From contig VWZF01006912.1 of the NCBI GenBank assembly GCA_013396755.1, positions 306,150 through 370,149 of the forward strand: DNA of 64,000 nt, written 5' to 3'. This document shows positions 1 to 13,085 of this stretch, in pieces. The DNA comes from Sclerurus mexicanus (lineage: Eukaryota; Chordata; Aves; Passeriformes; Furnariidae). The notes beneath the pieces were generated by a model that saw only the letters and a program-made list of their open reading frames with translations, had not been told where the DNA came from and made no database searches. The position numbers were made by a program, and so were the translations under genes. The first letter of the stretch is position 1. Every line of letters begins with the position of its first letter.

Positions 1-1390
1 TGTCCTTCAGGTGGATGCTGTGCCAGGTGGTGAATATCTCATGCACCACTGGTGAGAACTTCCAGCTGATATTTAGGAAAGGCTTCTGTGCCATGTCAGC
101 CAGCTTCTGAGAGGAGCAAGCCAGGAGGCAGCTGCCTATTCAGATGTATCCCTGGGCTTGGTGTTTCCAGCTGGCTGGCTCGCAGCAGTTTCTCACTGGG
201 CAGAAGGGAACACCTAATTGCCCTGCATAGACAGGCTGTCTCCCGGGACCCTACATGCACTCTCAGAGGCTCTGAGTCACTCCTCAGAAATTCGATGCTG
301 TCCTGCGTGTTGAATGCCTCAACACTTGAGGTGGGTGCTGTGGGGTCACACTGCTGGGCGGGGTGGCTTTGGGTTCATTATTGTGACACCCAGGTGAGCC
401 TTTTATTAAATGTGGCCTCAAGTCAACTTCCCACAGCTCAGGTTTTGCAGGTGCAAAGTACAGGCTGCAGTCCCAAGATGGACTGCTGGCCTTACTCAGT
501 GTTTGCAAAGCATTGTGCGAGGCACTGCCTGTTGTTGTTACTAAGAGAAGCGATGCATGTTAGAAGGGGATCATATGGCTATCATGCCGTGCAATCTGGC
601 TTTATTTTCCAACAACACTAAATCGTTGCTGATTCTGCCCAGACTTTTCCTGTTCTGTAGTTTATTCTAGAGTTGTTTCTGAGGCAGGAGCTTGCTTGCA
701 GCAAAAAGAAAAAGTGTACATGAGGGCCCTGGTGTGCTCTCTGCACAGCTTTGACTGTGCAGCTGGCCGCCAAGCATCGCACAGCAAGGCAGAGCAGTGC
801 CTGTGAATCACCATGGAACAACATCAGACGAGCCCAGCAGAACCATGTGATTTTAGGCAGGGCTCAAGAATTTTGTTCCTTTAGCTTCAACCCAGGGGGC
901 AAATTTGTTCATTTTCTTGGCATTGCAACAATGATAAAGCCTCTGCACCCATTTGCCCTGAACCAGTACGGTTTGTTCTTTGAAACATTTGCTGTTCCCA
1001 TTTTGTGTGATAATAGCAGTTAAAGGAAAGGTGGAGGTTCTGTGGGAACAATTTTCAGGTACACTAAGCTGCTTTTACCCCCTCCCGAGTATATAAAATA
1101 TCCCTAAAGTGAGTGTAAGTGGTGCTGTCAAACTAGTCCAAGTGGATTCCAGAATCAGAAAAATAGGTTCCCTACTCTGAAGTGAGTATGTTTTACAAAT
1201 GTTTGTGGGGGGATGAATACCAAACTGTGAATTGTCTTCTGTCCCTCTGAGACAGGTGCTTAGGACAAAGTGCTGCTGTCTGGTGGCCGCAATGGATGTT
1301 GGAGGGCAGTTTTAGAAAGGTTAAGGCACCTGTGTCTGCAGGTTCTGCACCCTCATCTGAGTGGGTACCAGTAGGCTTGGACTAAAGCTG

Positions 1391-1575
1391 TAGAATCATA
1401 GAAATGTTATGTTTGAAAAAGACTTCTAAGTTCATTGAGTTCAACCATTAATCCAGCACCATCATGTTCACCACTTACCCATGTCCCTAAGCACCACAGC
1501 TACACACTTTTGAATACTTCTGTTATTCCACCAGTTCCCGAGGCAGCCTGTTCTAGTGCTTGACCACAAGTCATG
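1391..1575 (-). repeat. CR1 LINE 3' fragment
   Basis: Begins with AGAATCATAGAAATG and continues with the diverged reverse complement of the CR1 3' end, including an AGGCAGCCTGTTCTAGTGCT match to the 'greatest of lengths' region near a CR1 3' UTR. Old and degraded. Confidence 0.7.
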
Positions 1576-2688
1576 TGAGATAGATGGTAAGGTTCCAGAA
1601 CTTATGCTCGTGTCCTGAAATGTTCATTGCTATAGACCTCACTACCGCAGAAATGCCACAAGAGCTTTCATGACCTTTGATTCTTTCCCCTCATGGCAGA
1701 GATCACATAGCTTGAACCAGCTCAGAGATAAAGTGAAAACACACAGCAACCAGCAAAAGACAACCTGAACTGGGGAGGAAAGAACGAAGGTATTTTCTGG
1801 GAAATAAAGGAATGCAGGCAAAGATATGAAGAAAACCACCTAACTGAGAGAAATGGGCATAAAACTTCCTGCATTGCCTTTCCATGTCTCCCAAACAGCC
1901 TAGAATTACTTCACTAAAGCACAGCTCGAAGCAGCCACTCTAAATTATACGCATATTGCAGTGGCTCCTTAGGACCTAATGTGCTACACAGGACCACTAC
2001 GGACCTGAGGAGGAGACTTAAGTGTAGCTGGAAGAGCTAAGAAACTTGTGTCCTCCACCAATCCAACATCCATGATATGAGGAAGGTCATCTTATCCAAT
2101 TGTAGAATGGGAGTGCTACCTCAAAGCCACCTGTCAGAGGGTTTCATTCCTCCTTGCTTGCGACATGGTGGGAAAATGAAAAGTTCTATGTGACTGCTTT
2201 GGGTTAATAATGAGGGAAGGGTGAAAAAATTCCCCGTGACTTTCCGTTGTACATGTTGCTTGAGAAAACACATGCTGTCCATGGTGAGACCTCACAGCAT
2301 GCTATTTCTTAAAGCATATATGCAAAAGTTTGAAACTGGAGATTTTGTTGACGCTGGAAGAGAAAGCAGATTCCAAACAGGAGCTCAGGAAAAAAAAATC
2401 TCCCCCTTTCATCCGTATTTGCTTTTGCTTTACTGATGAATGGATGCAGCTCGCCTGTGTTGTGGTTTTGTCCTGTTTGTCTTCTGAATCCGCATACATT
2501 TTATTTCTGGGCAGTTATAGTTTCAAGACCTGGTTGCAGGGTAGGCAACTGAAGAGCTGCGTCATCTCTTCCATCCTCTCTTTCACTGAATTCCTGAGCT
2601 TGAGGTCTTGCTTGTCTGAGCTTGATGGACACTGTAGGCACTAGGTGACTACATGGAAAATGTGAAATTTTGTCTATAGGAAACAACC

Positions 2689-2735
2689 TGATCATTTAAA
2701 TCTCTTTAAATCTCATGATCATTTAAATCTCATGA
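2689..2735 (+). repeat. Short imperfect tandem repeat
   Basis: TTTAAATCTC occurs three times in about 45 bp, twice as part of ATCATTTAAATCTC. Confidence 0.7.
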
Positions 2736-4530
2736 AAAAATCACTTTGGCCCATAAGAACCTTCAGATTAAAAACTCACAGTATGGGAAAACTTAAAATA
2801 AAATCTCCACGTGTTTTAAGGGAATTAGTCATACCTTGATGTTTCCATTGAACCATGTGACTTAGAGAAGTATGAAGAAAGCCTGCTGAGCCATCTTCAG
2901 GAGAAGCCACAGGCTGCTTCAGGGTATGTGTGGGGTTGTTTCCTCCTTTGTCCATGGATGGGTCATGGATTCAGCTGTGGCACTGCTGTGGTACAATATA
3001 CAGTGACAAGTCTTTCCTGTAAGGTTTAAAGGAGAAGTCAGTACTAAGGCAGGCTACATTTTTTATTTTTTGTGGGGAAACACCTGTGATCCCTTGTTCC
3101 TTCTTGTAAGTATTCAGTCTGTTATATCACCATGTAGAGTCTGGTACTGTAGAATGAGACCAAATTGTTCCCTTTGACTTCAGGTTTTTTTGGCCACTTT
3201 AGTCTGAACGTAGGGTCATCAGAGCTCCAGTTTACTAGGAGGCACTGTAGAAAAATTCTAACATGCATTTATTTAAATAACACCTGATGTATTCTGGAGG
3301 ACAGACATCATGGAGCAGCTATAGTGCTGTTTCCAAAGAGCATCCTTGGCAAGAAAATAGAGAGGAAGGAAAGATTCGTTATATGTGCCTGTGTGTTGCC
3401 CCTAGAACAGGATCAAAGTTATGAAAAGAAACTCTGTTTTTGTTTCTCCACAGTTGTTTAAGTTCACAGACTTCCCAGGATCTACGTTTCAAGGCTATCA
3501 TCAACCAGATTTTGTACATTTACATTTGTTCAAAATAGTTTCCAGGCTGTGGGTTGAAATAGCTTGCAGTTTGGTGACAATTTGATTAAGTGAAATCCTT
3601 AGGAAAATGAGCATTCCAGGTCTTATGTGTTTTCCTACTTCACCTGTGAACCACAATTCCTTCCCCACCCAGTCTCAGGAGGCATCTCCTTTATCTCCTG
3701 CATTTCAGTAAGGAACAGATGAATGCTGGTTAGGAAGGACAGGAGGATGCCTTCAGCCAGAATGAGCATCAGGAAAAGACATTAACTCCAAAAAAATGCC
3801 ACTTTAACATTTTTCCAGGAGAACTTAAAATGCAGTAATTATATCCCTCTTCCCAAGAACTCCATGTACTCTGGTTCTTTTGAATTAATTAATCTGTAAG
3901 TCTGAAGCATTCTGCAATGAAGATTACCCATATCTGTACATTTCCATGCTGGCCAGTGAGTCAGCGAAGAAAACGGAGAAAATAAAAATAAAGAGGTAAA
4001 TTTTCAAAGTTTGCCTGATTTTTTAATTATCTAGGAATGAAAATAATTTTCTAATGTTGTGCAAACTGGGATATGTATTTTTTTAAAAAAGGTGTTGGAG
4101 TGGTGTAAGAGTATAGCTTGACCTATCAGTCCTTGCTAGTAGAAGGACCATCTTGTGTCCTGCTCTTTCATCTGGGAGTGGGGACAGTGGGTGGGAGAGT
4201 TAAGTACGTTGGTAGGTTCTTTTATAAAAATCTTTGCTTTCCTCATTTACTTCAGGAAATTTTGATTTGAAATGTTGATTTAAAAAAGAATGATGTCTTT
4301 CTGCATTTCTCTAAAGCTGTGGACATATGCCTGTCATAGTCACTGACTCATGTATTTCCAGTTGGTGGGAGTGGATTTACAAATGTTTGGACTTGGAAAC
4401 ACACATGGATTTACAAATAGTTGCTTGAAGTGGTTTTAAAGATCTCCTTGTGATAGTGATGTGTTGTTCCTGCTTCCAAACCATAGGCATAATACCAATG
4501 CAGTGTTACCTCAGGTGGCAGGAGAGGATC

Positions 4531-4875
4531 AGTCTCACTTTCCTGGCTCTCTACAACTACGTCAAAGGAGGTTGTAGCAAGATGGGGGTTGGTCTCTTCT
4601 CCCAGGTAAAAAGTGACAGGACAAGAGGAAACAGCCTCAAGTTGCATTTGAGGAGGTTTAAATTGGATATTAGGAAAAATTTCTTCACAGAGAGAGTGGT
4701 CAAGCATTGGAACAGGCTGCCCAGGGAAGTGGTGGAGTCACCATCCCTGGAGAGATTTAACAGACAGGAAGATGTGGCACTTAGGGATGTGGTTTAGTTG
4801 GCTTGGTAGTGCTGAGTTCATGGTTGGACTCTATGATCCTGGAGGTCCTTTCCAAATTAAATGATTCTATGATTC
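4531..4875 (+). repeat. CR1 LINE 3' fragment
   Basis: Well preserved sense copy. It includes GGATATTAGGAAAAATTTCT, AACAGGCTGCCCAGGGAAGT and the terminal ATGATTCTATGATTC octamer repeats typical of the CR1 3' end. Confidence 0.93.
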
Positions 4876-5569
4876 CTTATGTCCTGGAGACTTTTCCAGC
4901 TCTTGGCAAGTCAGCATGGTCCTGTGTGTAACACCCATCACTGGCCACCCTCTTAAATCCTTCTGGACACTGTCTCACAAAGTAGGCAAACCCAGCTGTT
5001 TTCATAGGTACTTAAACAAAAGGTGAAAAAGGACCAGCGAGAACAATCAGTCCGTCTTCCTGGATAATGGCAGCCGTAGACTTTCCTTGAATTAACTCCC
5101 AGGGCAATTACAGCAGGCATCCCGCTCTGCTTTTCAAGTGGTGCCATCCTTGGCAGTGCTGTTTCCACCACTGCCAGCAGCTGATGTGGGTACAGCCTTT
5201 ACTGTCTCTCCTCTCACCTTGTATCCTTTGAAGCAGTTGTATGTGACATTAGTGGTCCATGTATCCTCGCTAGAAGAACCTCTGAGCTGTAGGAGATTCT
5301 CTCAGGGAGTACATCCAAATTCATTTGCAGGGCCCGTGTGTGAGGAACACGTGAGATCCCTCGGGAAGCTTTTCAGCCTAAACCTGTTTAAAACTTTATA
5401 TGGAAAAAAAAAAAGTCTGAAAGTCCACACTCAGCAATATCGTATGCATGAGGCTCAGTTAATTCACCTTGAAAGAGGCCTTTAGGAGAACTTGCAAATT
5501 CCTGGTGCATTTGGGATAGGACATGGGTGAGTGCACAAGAGCAGCACCAGATAAACAGAAAGCATTGCA

Positions 5570-5850
5570 GCAGCCTGGCGAGGAGGTCATGGGACCCGCG
5601 GGGCTGGCGGCACCGCCAAGCAGATCGGTTTGCTCTGCGGCCGCCTTTTCTCACAGATGGGATAAAAATAAGATAGATTAAGTATATCCAAGAAAAAATA
5701 GTTTTGCAAAGGCTCGAGCAAGCTGCCAATGTCAGCAAAGGGAGGCAGTAATGTAAGCAAACTTCAGAGAGGGAAATCTGCAGAACGTCCTGCCGGAGCG
5801 AGCAGAGGGGACCAGCTCTGCACGCTGGCTGGATGTGGGGTGAGGGGCTG
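5570..5850. promoter_or_regulatory. Local CpG cluster (possible promoter or old exon, unproven)
   Basis: CpG dinucleotides, rare elsewhere in the window, cluster here (GGGACCCGCGGGG, GGCGGCACCGCC), including a GCGGCCGC octamer at 5637-5644. It may be a weak CpG island. No TATA box or exon is assigned. Confidence 0.3.
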
Positions 5851-6591
5851 GCTGGGGCACGCGGTTGGCTTGTGTCCTCTGTGCTTACCAAGGCAAATCC
5901 CAATGGAGGGGGAGGTTTTCCTTTAGCTGATAAATATTTCTACCTCTATATTACAATTTCTTTCCCCCTTCTGTGGCTCTCTGTGTTAAATTCTGCCAGG
6001 CTGAGCCGTTCAGGCTGATAGGTCGCTGCTGAGTTCCCTGAGGAAGTCTGGAGCTCCCTGTCACTGCTGTTAATGTCAGTTCTGCTTCTCCAGGGTTAGA
6101 TCTATGCTTGACTTTCATCTTGTGCCCAGCGTTCCATCAGAACCTTAGAAATGGCCAGTTTAGGCAAAGTGAGGAACTGCTCCCTAAACTGGGTCTTGTA
6201 TCAGAGAAAGCAGCAATGCCTCAGCTGCTGTAGGATGCTCTCCAAGTGAGCCTGAAGCTGCAGTTCTGATGTCCGATGGAGCAGAAGCAGATGGAGTATC
6301 AGGGTTTTTCAGGGCTCACCTGAGCAATAGTTACTGCTTCTCGGTGGCTCTGTAGTAAGTGGCTGTGATCTTGGTCTCCGATGGTGGCAGATTATCTGCC
6401 TTCATTTAGTCAGCTGTGAACATGGCTTTCCTGTAGATTTCTGCTCTTCCTTTCCTTTTTTTGGAAAGTCACTACAGCTGCCTCCATACATCAAGTCTTC
6501 AGGGGGCTGACGCGTAGAAAAACCCTTTACTTGGTAATAAGAAGGGAAGACTCTTATACATGCATATAAGTGTATGAAGGGAGGGAGCCAG

Positions 6592-6880
6592 AGGATGGAG
6601 CCAAGCTCTGCTCATGGTGCCGAGCAATAGGACAAGAAGCAGAAAGTGATGGACAGAAAGTTCCACCTGAACATGAGGAACAACTTCTTTACTGTGTGGG
6701 TGACCATGCACTGGGACAGATCGCACAGAGAGGGTGTGGAGCTTCCCTCACTGGAGATATTCTGGACATAATCCTGTGCCATGTGCTCTGGGATGATCCT
6801 GCTTGAGCTGGGAGGTTGGACCTGATGACCCACTGTGGTCCCTTCCAACCTGACCCGTTCTGTGGTTCCGAGACCAAGTC
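6592..6880 (+). repeat. CR1 LINE 3' fragment (distinct subfamily)
   Basis: Sense copy with GTTCCACCTGAACATGAGGA, a shortened GCACTGGGACAG motif and a GGTCCCTTCCAACCTGACCC end. The wording differs from the 4531 and 8033 copies, so it belongs to another CR1 subfamily. Confidence 0.88.
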
Positions 6881-8032
6881 TGAAATGGTGTTTCTCTTAT
6901 TTGGCAATAGTTATTCTGCGTTGAGGAGGTGTAAACAGTGAGGGGAACAACCAGAGGGAATGAAGGCCAGAGGATGTAATTCTTCACTAAGGAACAGTTA
7001 TTTGTTGGTCTCTGGAGTAGTTACTTCAGACAGGTTTTTAAATGCACTTAATTCAGACAGAAACAATCTTGGTGGAAGGGGGGTTGGGAACATGCAGGGA
7101 ATATTCTGGGGATAAACATCTGCCTCTTTTTGGTTAACAACCATATTTATTACATTAAAACAAATACCACTATCTGACCCAGAGACCTTGTGGAAGGAGG
7201 CCAGAAAATAAACTGTGTTGCTACTGATGAGATAATGGATCAGAAGAAAAAATAAAAAAAATCACAGTGCTAAAAAAACCCTCAGTCAAAAGCTGTTTCT
7301 TATTTCTTTTTACGTTGCTCTGAAAATTAAGACAAGCGTAGTTTTTCAGCTCTGCTTCACTTTGTAGCTGGTGGGCTTTACACTTGGCCAAAGAGAATTA
7401 TAACTTTTCATTCTCACATTGTTTGAGAACCTCGTTACAAATGTGTCTGAGTAGCAAAGTTCACTCCTGCTGTGCATTAGGGCCAGGGATTTGATGCGCT
7501 TTATATGAGAAAGGGTAACCAGATACAAAAATTGTGTCCAGACTCTTGGATGGCCAAGAGGGAGCTGGATCTAGGCATTCCGTTTTGCCCTCTTCTCTAG
7601 AGCTGTCTGTCTGTCCGGATCTGTGGAAGCAACACCACTGATGCCAACGCAGTGATCCCTCTGTCTGCCTGGCCAGCTGTACTGGGTATGATGCAATTTC
7701 CTTTGTGTCTTTATTGGGAGATTAAAGAAGCCGTTTCTTCTCTCTTTTCCTTGTAGATAATTTATTGTTTCTGGATTTAATAGCTTTTCGTATTTGAAGG
7801 TTTCCCGCAGATGGATTAGGAGCAAATGAAAGCATTACAATGAGAGCATTTTCAAGGCAAATATCTACAGTACAGGCTACCTGATCCTCCTGTTGTATAC
7901 ACTGGGATTCATGTATCTATACTGTCTGTCATATGCTGCTTTGGCTAATGGGCATTTTGTAGTAAAGTTAAGAGGGAAATTACCTTAAAAGTCTTTCTGG
8001 TAGCTGTTGATAAATTCAGTGGTGATATTACC

Positions 8033-8324
8033 TACCTGAAAGGAGGTTGTAGACAGGTGGGAGTTGGTCTCTTCTTCTCAGCCTCAAGTTGCGCCAGATG
8101 AGGTTTAGATTGGATATTACGGAATGTCTCTTCACTAAAAGGGTGGTCAGGCACTGGAGCAGACTGTCCAGGAAAGTCGTGGAATCACCATCCCTGGAAG
8201 TATTCAAAAATTTGTAAATGTGTCACTTAGGGACTGGTTTTACTGGTGGACTTGGCAGCACTGGGTTAATAGTTGGACTTGATGATCTCAGAGGTTTTTT
8301 CCAACCTTAATATTCCTATGATTA
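8033..8324 (+). repeat. CR1 LINE 3' fragment
   Basis: Sense copy, same subfamily type as the one at 4531 (CTGAAAGGAGGTTGTAGACA, then GGATATTACGGAATGTCTCT), ending near TATTCCTATGATT. Confidence 0.9.
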
Positions 8325-10276
8325 AGAACTGCCTCAAAAATTTCAGAATTCTCCTCCTCTTGGTGCTTGGCCCGTTGGTAACGTGTGAGCTCCCGAAACA
8401 GTGGGACATTGCTCCTTATCACCCAATTTTGAGTCTAGGGGACCCTCCTACCCAGAAACTTCTTTTGCCTGTCTCGTAAGCAGCAAACGGCCTCTGCCGT
8501 AACGAGTGAGTAGCATTATGGAGGGATCTACATTAGTAAGACGTTGAGCTGGAGATGGGGTTGGAGCTGTTATCTCCAGCCCACCTGCTGTAGGTGCCAG
8601 ATGTAAATCCATAAGGTCTCGCAGGGCTGTGCTATCTTAGCATCCTGATGTGCTGAGCTGACTGTGAGCAGTGTGCGGGTCCTCATGGGGCCCAGTTTCA
8701 GAACTGACACCTTGGGGGACTTGTTGCAGGGTGTGGCTGTCCTTTCAGGGCCCAGCTAACTGCAGCTATTGGTTTATTTTCATTGTTAAGCACTGGAGTA
8801 GCATGAGGGAATACAGATGTCTGTCTGCTTTGCAGTGAGGTGCGGAGACCCTGTTGTGGCAAGTTTGTGTTGCTCCCGTATTTCCAGTTGTCCCACTTTC
8901 TCAGATGCAGAAGACTCCCCATAGTCTGAAATTCTGGCCTTAAAAAGTTTCCAAGGTCTTTTTCTCCAACAGTTCTGATGGATGTTTTGGGTTTTCTTTC
9001 TAAGCAAAAGTTGCGTGGGAGTGCTCCGTATATGAAGCCCTGTAAGGGCTTGTAAAGCTCCTTCCTTTGAATTCATGGACACTCCCCTCTGTGGTAGGCA
9101 AGGAGTGATATGCAGGGTTTAGCACTCAAAATAAGCCTCCATCTGGGGTGGGAAGGCACTTGGACCATGTCACATAGTGGATTTTAGGGATTCCCTCTGG
9201 TAGAAAGGTGAATCCATCCAGGGTTCACAGCCCTGCTATGAACACATCCTTTGTAATGACACATTTTTACTTCCTCCTCAAAGACAAGGTTGCTTTGCTT
9301 AACTCAGTTTAGAACTCCATCAACCAAACTATCAATACAGACATAACTAGTCTTTGCCAAAGAAGTTTTATTTTGTTGTTTTGGTTTTTTTCCTCATGTA
9401 GTGTAACTGTATTGCTTAAAAGGAGAAACTAAGCAGCAAATAGAGTTCCTGGCCCCAGCATGAGTTACTCTGTTTGCATAGCCCTGTCAGCTGTGTGTTT
9501 TTTCACACGTCTCCTGGACCAAGTGTTACTGGCAAAATGTTTATGTACAAAATGTGCCAATGTCGGGTACCTTCTCTGGCCACTGGAGAAGGTCCAGTCC
9601 CGCTCACCCACCTTTTACTGAAAGCTTTATAGAGAGAGCTGCAGAGCTGGTGGTATGGTGACAGATACAGTAGAGAACAGGAAGAGTTAAATGCTGAGTT
9701 TTGCTGCAGAGATTTTCCTCATCAGGACCACGAAAAGTGGAAACACAGACTGAATAAATGGGTGTGATGATGCTGGACTGTGAGCAGGTTTTAAACCCCC
9801 AATCTCCCCAGCACACCAGCATTTAGCCCTCAGTCTCCTGAGTTATACAACATTACACAACCCTCTTAAAAGGGCCAATTATTTCTCTATGCAAGAGTGA
9901 CTCAGAGAGATTTTCCTGTCTGTTGCCTTTGAAATATATATTTAATTTTCTTCAAGAAAACCCATTTTTATTTGCAATTCAAGAGAAATCAATATTCCAA
10001 AATGGCATTTCAATAAAATCAACGTTGTAAAGTAAACAAGGTAGTGAGAAGAAAAGCGCTGTAAATGGATTTTCAAATGTCAGACAGTTGATATATATTT
10101 TCAAATATATAAGTTGATTTCACAGTGATATATATGGGAGACTGATAGGAGGTGAACAAGAACTATGGAAGGAGACAAATGATCTGAAACTACCTGTGTT
10201 TTTCTCCTTAGCTGTGGCAACCTGGAGGAGTGTGGGTGCTCCCCGGGGTGGAAGAGGGATGACAGGTATTGTTTTT

Positions 10277-10500
10277 ATCATAGAATGGTTTGAGTTGGAA
10301 GGGACCTTTAAAGATCACCTAGTCCAACTCCTCTGCAATGAGCAGGGACATCTTCAACCAGCCCAGGTTGCTCAGAGCCCTATCCAACCTGACCTTGAAT
10401 GTTTCCAGAGATGGGACATCCACCACCAATCTGGGCAACCCGTGCCAGTGTTTTACCACTCTCTTTGTAAAAAAAGGCTGAAAAGGACTGAAAAAAGGGA
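10277..10500 (-). repeat. CR1 LINE 3' fragment
   Basis: Starts ATCATAGAATGGTTTGAGTT and runs through GGAAGGGACCTTTAAAGATC and AGATGGGACATCCACCACC, the antisense CR1 3' end. It is fairly well preserved. Confidence 0.92.
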
Positions 10501-12512
10501 CAATTTTACACTATACTTAGAGCCTCTAATGTTTCAGCAAGTCACCTCTCAGATTCTTTGCCTCAGCAGTGGAATGCATAGGAGTTAAAGGAGGAAGAGG
10601 GCATTAAGCAAGAGCTGGGGGAGTCATTGCGAAGGAGTCAGTGCTGCACTAATGCCCAAGCCAATCTCTTCTATGCCTGCAAATCCCCCATCTTTACCTA
10701 ACCTTTCACATGCTGCACAAATGGCTCCCTCTTGCTTTTCCCAGGATCGCGTGGTGTGTTTCTGCTCTGCTGAGCAGTGGCCACGTTCCAAGCAGCAGCG
10801 GCTGCATTTTTACACTCTTGTATTGGAACAGGGCTTGCATAGTTCGAATTATCACTTGCAGTCACCCACAGCAGAAATCCTTCTGATTAGAAACTTGTGA
10901 GATCATCCGTGCAGCTCGCAGAAAAGGTTTGGCGTCTCTTTGGGGAGAGATTCAACTGGAAGACTGAAGAAATTTTATGCACTCAGATATGAAAGTTGAT
11001 GCAAAGGAAGCAAGTGTAGAAGTGCCAAGTTAGCCCCAAATGGCTTTGAGGTGGTGGAAGAACAGCAAATAATGCTATATATATGTATTTTGTGCTTTCT
11101 TAATCACAGAATCTCTCCTAAAATGTGATCCTTATTTCCCAAGGGTATTGTAAGAGTCAAAGCTGGTTTGTTTGGAGGTCGTAGAGGTGCAAATAGACCT
11201 AATTCACCTACAAATCAAGCTTTCTAAATGATTTGCTGTTATTTTGATTAGAAAGTTTGTGAACAATTTAACATGAATGAAAGAAGTTAACAAAAAAGCA
11301 ATTGAAGTAATAATCTGTTTGAAGGGAGAATTGATATATTATTTCAAATTGGTTAAAGAAAAAGACAAGATATGGAGCCAGAGAATTAATACAACCAGTA
11401 TCTCCTATCCTTGGAGAGTTGGTAAGCAGGGATGGGACATTTGGTGGATGAAGAGAGCATTGCTTGGGGCCTGGAGTTCTCCATCTTGGTGCATTTTTCG
11501 GGCTTTTCAGGTCACCACCTGAACACACATTTTTGGGAGTGGAAAGTTTCCCCTCTGGATGAGTGATCTGGGGGGTTGGTGTGTCCATACTGTGACGTCC
11601 AGCAATGGGCTGAGCTTTGCTGAGCTGCTGTTTTTAGCCAGGTCCTCTGGATTTCTGAACAATGGTGATTTTTTAATTTGTGAAGCTGCTGTTAACATCA
11701 CCCTGAAAGTGGGCTTGGGCATTTTCTTAGATGTGGAGAGCAGATGTGGTGCTGTCATACTTTGCTTCCAGGAGACCAAGGTAAGACTCAGACCTCCCAA
11801 ACTTTCTTGTTGTTTTGTCTCAAGACAGGAAATTCATCTGGCATCTTTCTTATTCCTGCTGTTTTAGAGCTTTCATTAGATTCTGGATTTTGATCTTAGC
11901 TAATAAAAAGCAAAGCAAAATCACACTCACAGTCTGGCAGTGGGATTGAATATGTGTGCAATACGAAAGGTCCTCTCAGGTGCAGCTTATGCTGTATGGT
12001 TTGTTTAGTGCTCAGTAAGCCCTGTCAGTGCTGAGGTTTCCTGTTGCTCATAGAATTCCTTTACTATTACTTTTCTTTTTTGTCTTGCTTTGTAGAATTT
12101 GATCCCTGCTATAAATTATGTCTCCGGTAACGTGTGTGCTTTGATTATTGCAATGTGCCTTGCTGAACAGGGATCATTCCCTGCCTCAGTCTCAATTTGC
12201 TTCACCTTCACTTCTAACTTTACTTTCTGGGGAAAGGAAAGGTTTGTTTTCCTTTGGGATTGCCAGAGATGATGGTCTTTGATTTCTATGTCCGTGGCCT
12301 GAAATGGTTCTCAAATCCAACCTGTCATATTGAAATGATTTACTTCTTTCATTGTTCAAATCTCCCTGTTATTCCTTGCCAATTCTCTGTGCAAGAATGT
12401 TCGTTCCTGCATTTACCAGGGCTTTCTGCATCTGACTGGACTGGCAAGTTCACATCTGTCTTTCATAAGGAGGATTTTGCAGACAAGAACTCCCTGGAAA
12501 GGGATTAAGCAT

Positions 12513-12531
12513 TTTTGTTGTTGTTGTTGTT
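12513..12531 (+). repeat. (TTG)n microsatellite
   Basis: About six TTG units in an otherwise unique stretch. Confidence 0.8.
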
Positions 12532-12984
12532 ATTCCTGAGTTTGTCGCTGCTGAGAGGATGATAAATGCTGTGCGGGAGACACACCAAGACAAACTCATG
12601 TCCCTTTGAGGGGTGGATGTCGTTGTCTCTTTGCCTGTCATCAACTGTATTACAAGTTATGGTAATGAAAAGCCAGCAAGTTCCCACAGTGCAACAGCCT
12701 ACTTTTTTAGGTAGATAGATAAGGTGGTAGATAGATAGTTTTTAATATCTAAATCTCCCCACCTGGCACAGCTGAAGTGCCAAAGCCCAGAACTCCAGGT
12801 AGGTACCATCAGTGCTTATGTGGTATCTACAGGTAAATTTGTGTCTGAACATCTTGAATGGGTTTGTGGAAAACCCTCTGAAGCAGAGAAGCCCCGTTCC
12901 CCCAGAATATAGATCCTTCAGGCCTGGGATCAGGTAGACAGTGTGGGGCAGAGCAAGGAAGAAGCTTTGCCAGCTTTAGTTTGC

Positions 12985-13085
12985 TCTGACACTGATTTGC
13001 TTTGGTGGCCTTGAACAAGTCACTGTCAAACTTCCATGGTTTAACTTTCTCACGTGTGAAAGGTAAATGCTGTGCTGGTTTTACA
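12985..13085 (-). repeat. MIR-like ancient SINE relic
   Basis: GGCCTTGAACAAGTCACTGT, then a pyrimidine-rich stretch and TTTCTCACGTGTGAAAGG, follow the antisense MIR pattern ('cttgggcaagtcactt', 'cccatctgtaaaatgg'). Remembered similarity only, heavily diverged. Confidence 0.45.

Noticed and set aside
11..51. Possible 41-base exon at the window edge between TTCAG and GTGAG
   Set aside because: The splice motifs look good, but the length is not informative, the peptide matches nothing I know (including the SUEL domain), and the upstream context is cut off.
88..621. 177-codon open frame on the + strand near the window start
   Set aside because: No domain, no codon or composition signal, and no splice context. 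A frame of this length can arise by chance in 64 kb of sequence read six ways.
5388..5903. 171-codon open frame on the - strand over the CpG-rich patch
   Set aside because: The translation ends in a phenylalanine run from a poly(A) tract and has no recognisable domain. The GC-rich composition alone explains few stops.
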